Shown: piece by piece, positions 63,596 to 64,000 of the stretch
Numbering within the stretch: position 1 is the first letter of the stretch
Layout: each line of letters begins with the position of its first letter
Assembly: GCF_002954665.1 (NCBI RefSeq)
Contig: NZ_MSCM01000001.1
Coordinates: forward strand, 603,608-667,607
Source: Polaribacter glomeratus
GTDB taxonomy: Bacteria; Bacteroidota; Bacteroidia; Flavobacteriales; Flavobacteriaceae
Length of the DNA stretch: 64,000 nucleotides
Direction of reading: 5' to 3'
Notes under the pieces: generated by a model
The model's database searches: none
What the model was told of the DNA's origin: nothing
The model's input: only the letters and a program-made list of their open reading frames with translations
Translations under genes and position numbers: made by a program

Positions 63596-64000
63596 CTATT
63601 CTTTATTTGCAACCGAATTTTGCAAGTTTAAAAACTTAGTATTTTTCTTTTTGTTTAGATAATGTCTTAAAACACCACCTTTTACATTATTAACATCAAA
63701 TTCTATAATAAAAGCTTCTACATCTATTTTTTGTATAATTCTGTACATCTTTTTAATATCTATTCTGTTAACCACAGAGTGGATAATATCAAAATCTTCA
63801 GCCGTTCCGTTACTTCCAAACCCAGAACTACCTTTGTAAACTGTAAGTCCAACGCCCAATTCTTCTATAATGGCAATTTTAATTAGGTCATGTTTTTTTG
63901 AAACAATGGTAACACCAATAAAGTCTTCAAAACCCTCAATAACCGTATCCGTAACTTTTGCGGCAATAATGTAGGTAAGTATAGAGTATAATGCAATTTC
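63596..64000 (-). CDS. YitT/DUF2179-family membrane protein, partial (5' end beyond right edge)
   Basis: The open frame on the minus strand runs through the right edge, so only the last 134 residues are seen. The piece begins with the end of a hydrophobic helix (ALYSILTYIIAAKVTDTVIEG) and continues as the cytoplasmic DUF2179 domain: FIGVTIVSKKHDLIKIAIIEE, LGVGLTVYKGSSGFG, then FDIIHSVVNRIDIKKMYRII and VDVEAFIIEF-like strand (here DVEAFIIEFDVNNVKGG). The pattern 'EELGxGVT...KGxGgy...vV.r.e....i...D..AFiii.dv..v.G' is that of the YitT family. The Met-like codon at 63859 is an internal TTG and not the start. The tail after GGVLRHYLNKKK is short and basic. Function of YitT proteins is unknown. 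Confidence 0.88.
   Translation of the reverse strand, partial: EIALYSILTYIIAAKVTDTVIEGFEDFIGVTIVSKKHDLIKIAIIEELGVGLTVYKGSSGFGSNGTAEDFDIIHSVVNRIDIKKMYRIIQKIDVEAFIIEFDVNNVKGGVLRHYLNKKKNTKFLNLQNSVANKE

Noticed and set aside
1..64000. CRISPR array, tRNA, rRNA, prophage or insertion sequence
   Set aside because: No regularly spaced repeats, no cloverleaf or rRNA-like segments and no transposase or integrase motifs were found when reading both strands.

Overview
The window is AT-rich DNA from a marine-type member of the Bacteroidota, most likely a Flavobacteriaceae close to Polaribacter. The evidence is several SusC/SusD pairs, many lipoproteins with Bacteroidota lipoboxes, a type IX secretion C-terminal domain, Bacteroidota-type promoters (TTG, 17-20 nt, TAnnTTTG) and weak ribosome binding sites. 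The genus is inferred from general character, not from a marker gene. No rRNA, tRNA, CRISPR or transposase gene was seen.

Region 1 (1-21161) is an alpha-glucan (starch/maltodextrin) utilization locus. On the minus strand lie susC, susD and two SusE-like surface lipoproteins, the last cut by the left edge. Divergent from susC is a LacI-family regulator, followed on the plus strand by a maltose-type permease, beta-phosphoglucomutase, a GH65 maltose phosphorylase, a SusA-like GH13, an esterase, a GH31 alpha-glucosidase and two more GH13 lipoproteins. Together they would bind and import maltodextrins, cut them in the periplasm, carry maltose across the inner membrane, and split it phosphorolytically to glucose plus beta-glucose-1-phosphate, which becomes glucose-6-phosphate. 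An 18-bp palindrome next to the susC promoter is the probable LacI operator.

Region 2 (21639-52590) is a large laminarin (beta-1,3/1,6-glucan) locus. A SusR-like transmembrane regulator is followed by three transcription units: susC-susD plus two surface glycan-binding lipoproteins (24659-32158); a ten-gene run (32574-50959) with a TIM-barrel/outer-membrane-barrel fusion, two paralogous binding lipoproteins, GH16, a very large GH149-like beta-1,3-glucan phosphorylase, GH3, GH17, GH30, a permease fused to GH17, and a free cytoplasmic GH17; and a single gene for a T9SS-secreted binding protein (51283-52590). Each unit starts with the same box (TGTATGTTTTTTGT, 3 nt, GGT) 37-38 nt before a -7 element, and each ends in a strong hairpin terminator. 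This defines a candidate three-promoter regulon.

Region 3 (52720-64000) is mostly ordinary genome: a DUF255 thioredoxin-fold lipoprotein, a gene-free stretch with its own promoter-like and terminator signals (candidate small RNA), a DUF4369 lipoprotein, a DUF819 membrane protein, a sortilin/BNR-repeat exoprotein, a HerA-like ATPase, an unknown lipoprotein, a REP-like repeat, a cupin, and a YitT/DUF2179 membrane protein cut by the right edge.

The most notable points are the permease-GH17 fusion beside its own paralogue, the shared promoter box of the laminarin genes, the glycosidase-barrel fusion, and an uncharacterised C-terminal module shared by four proteins of the laminarin locus.
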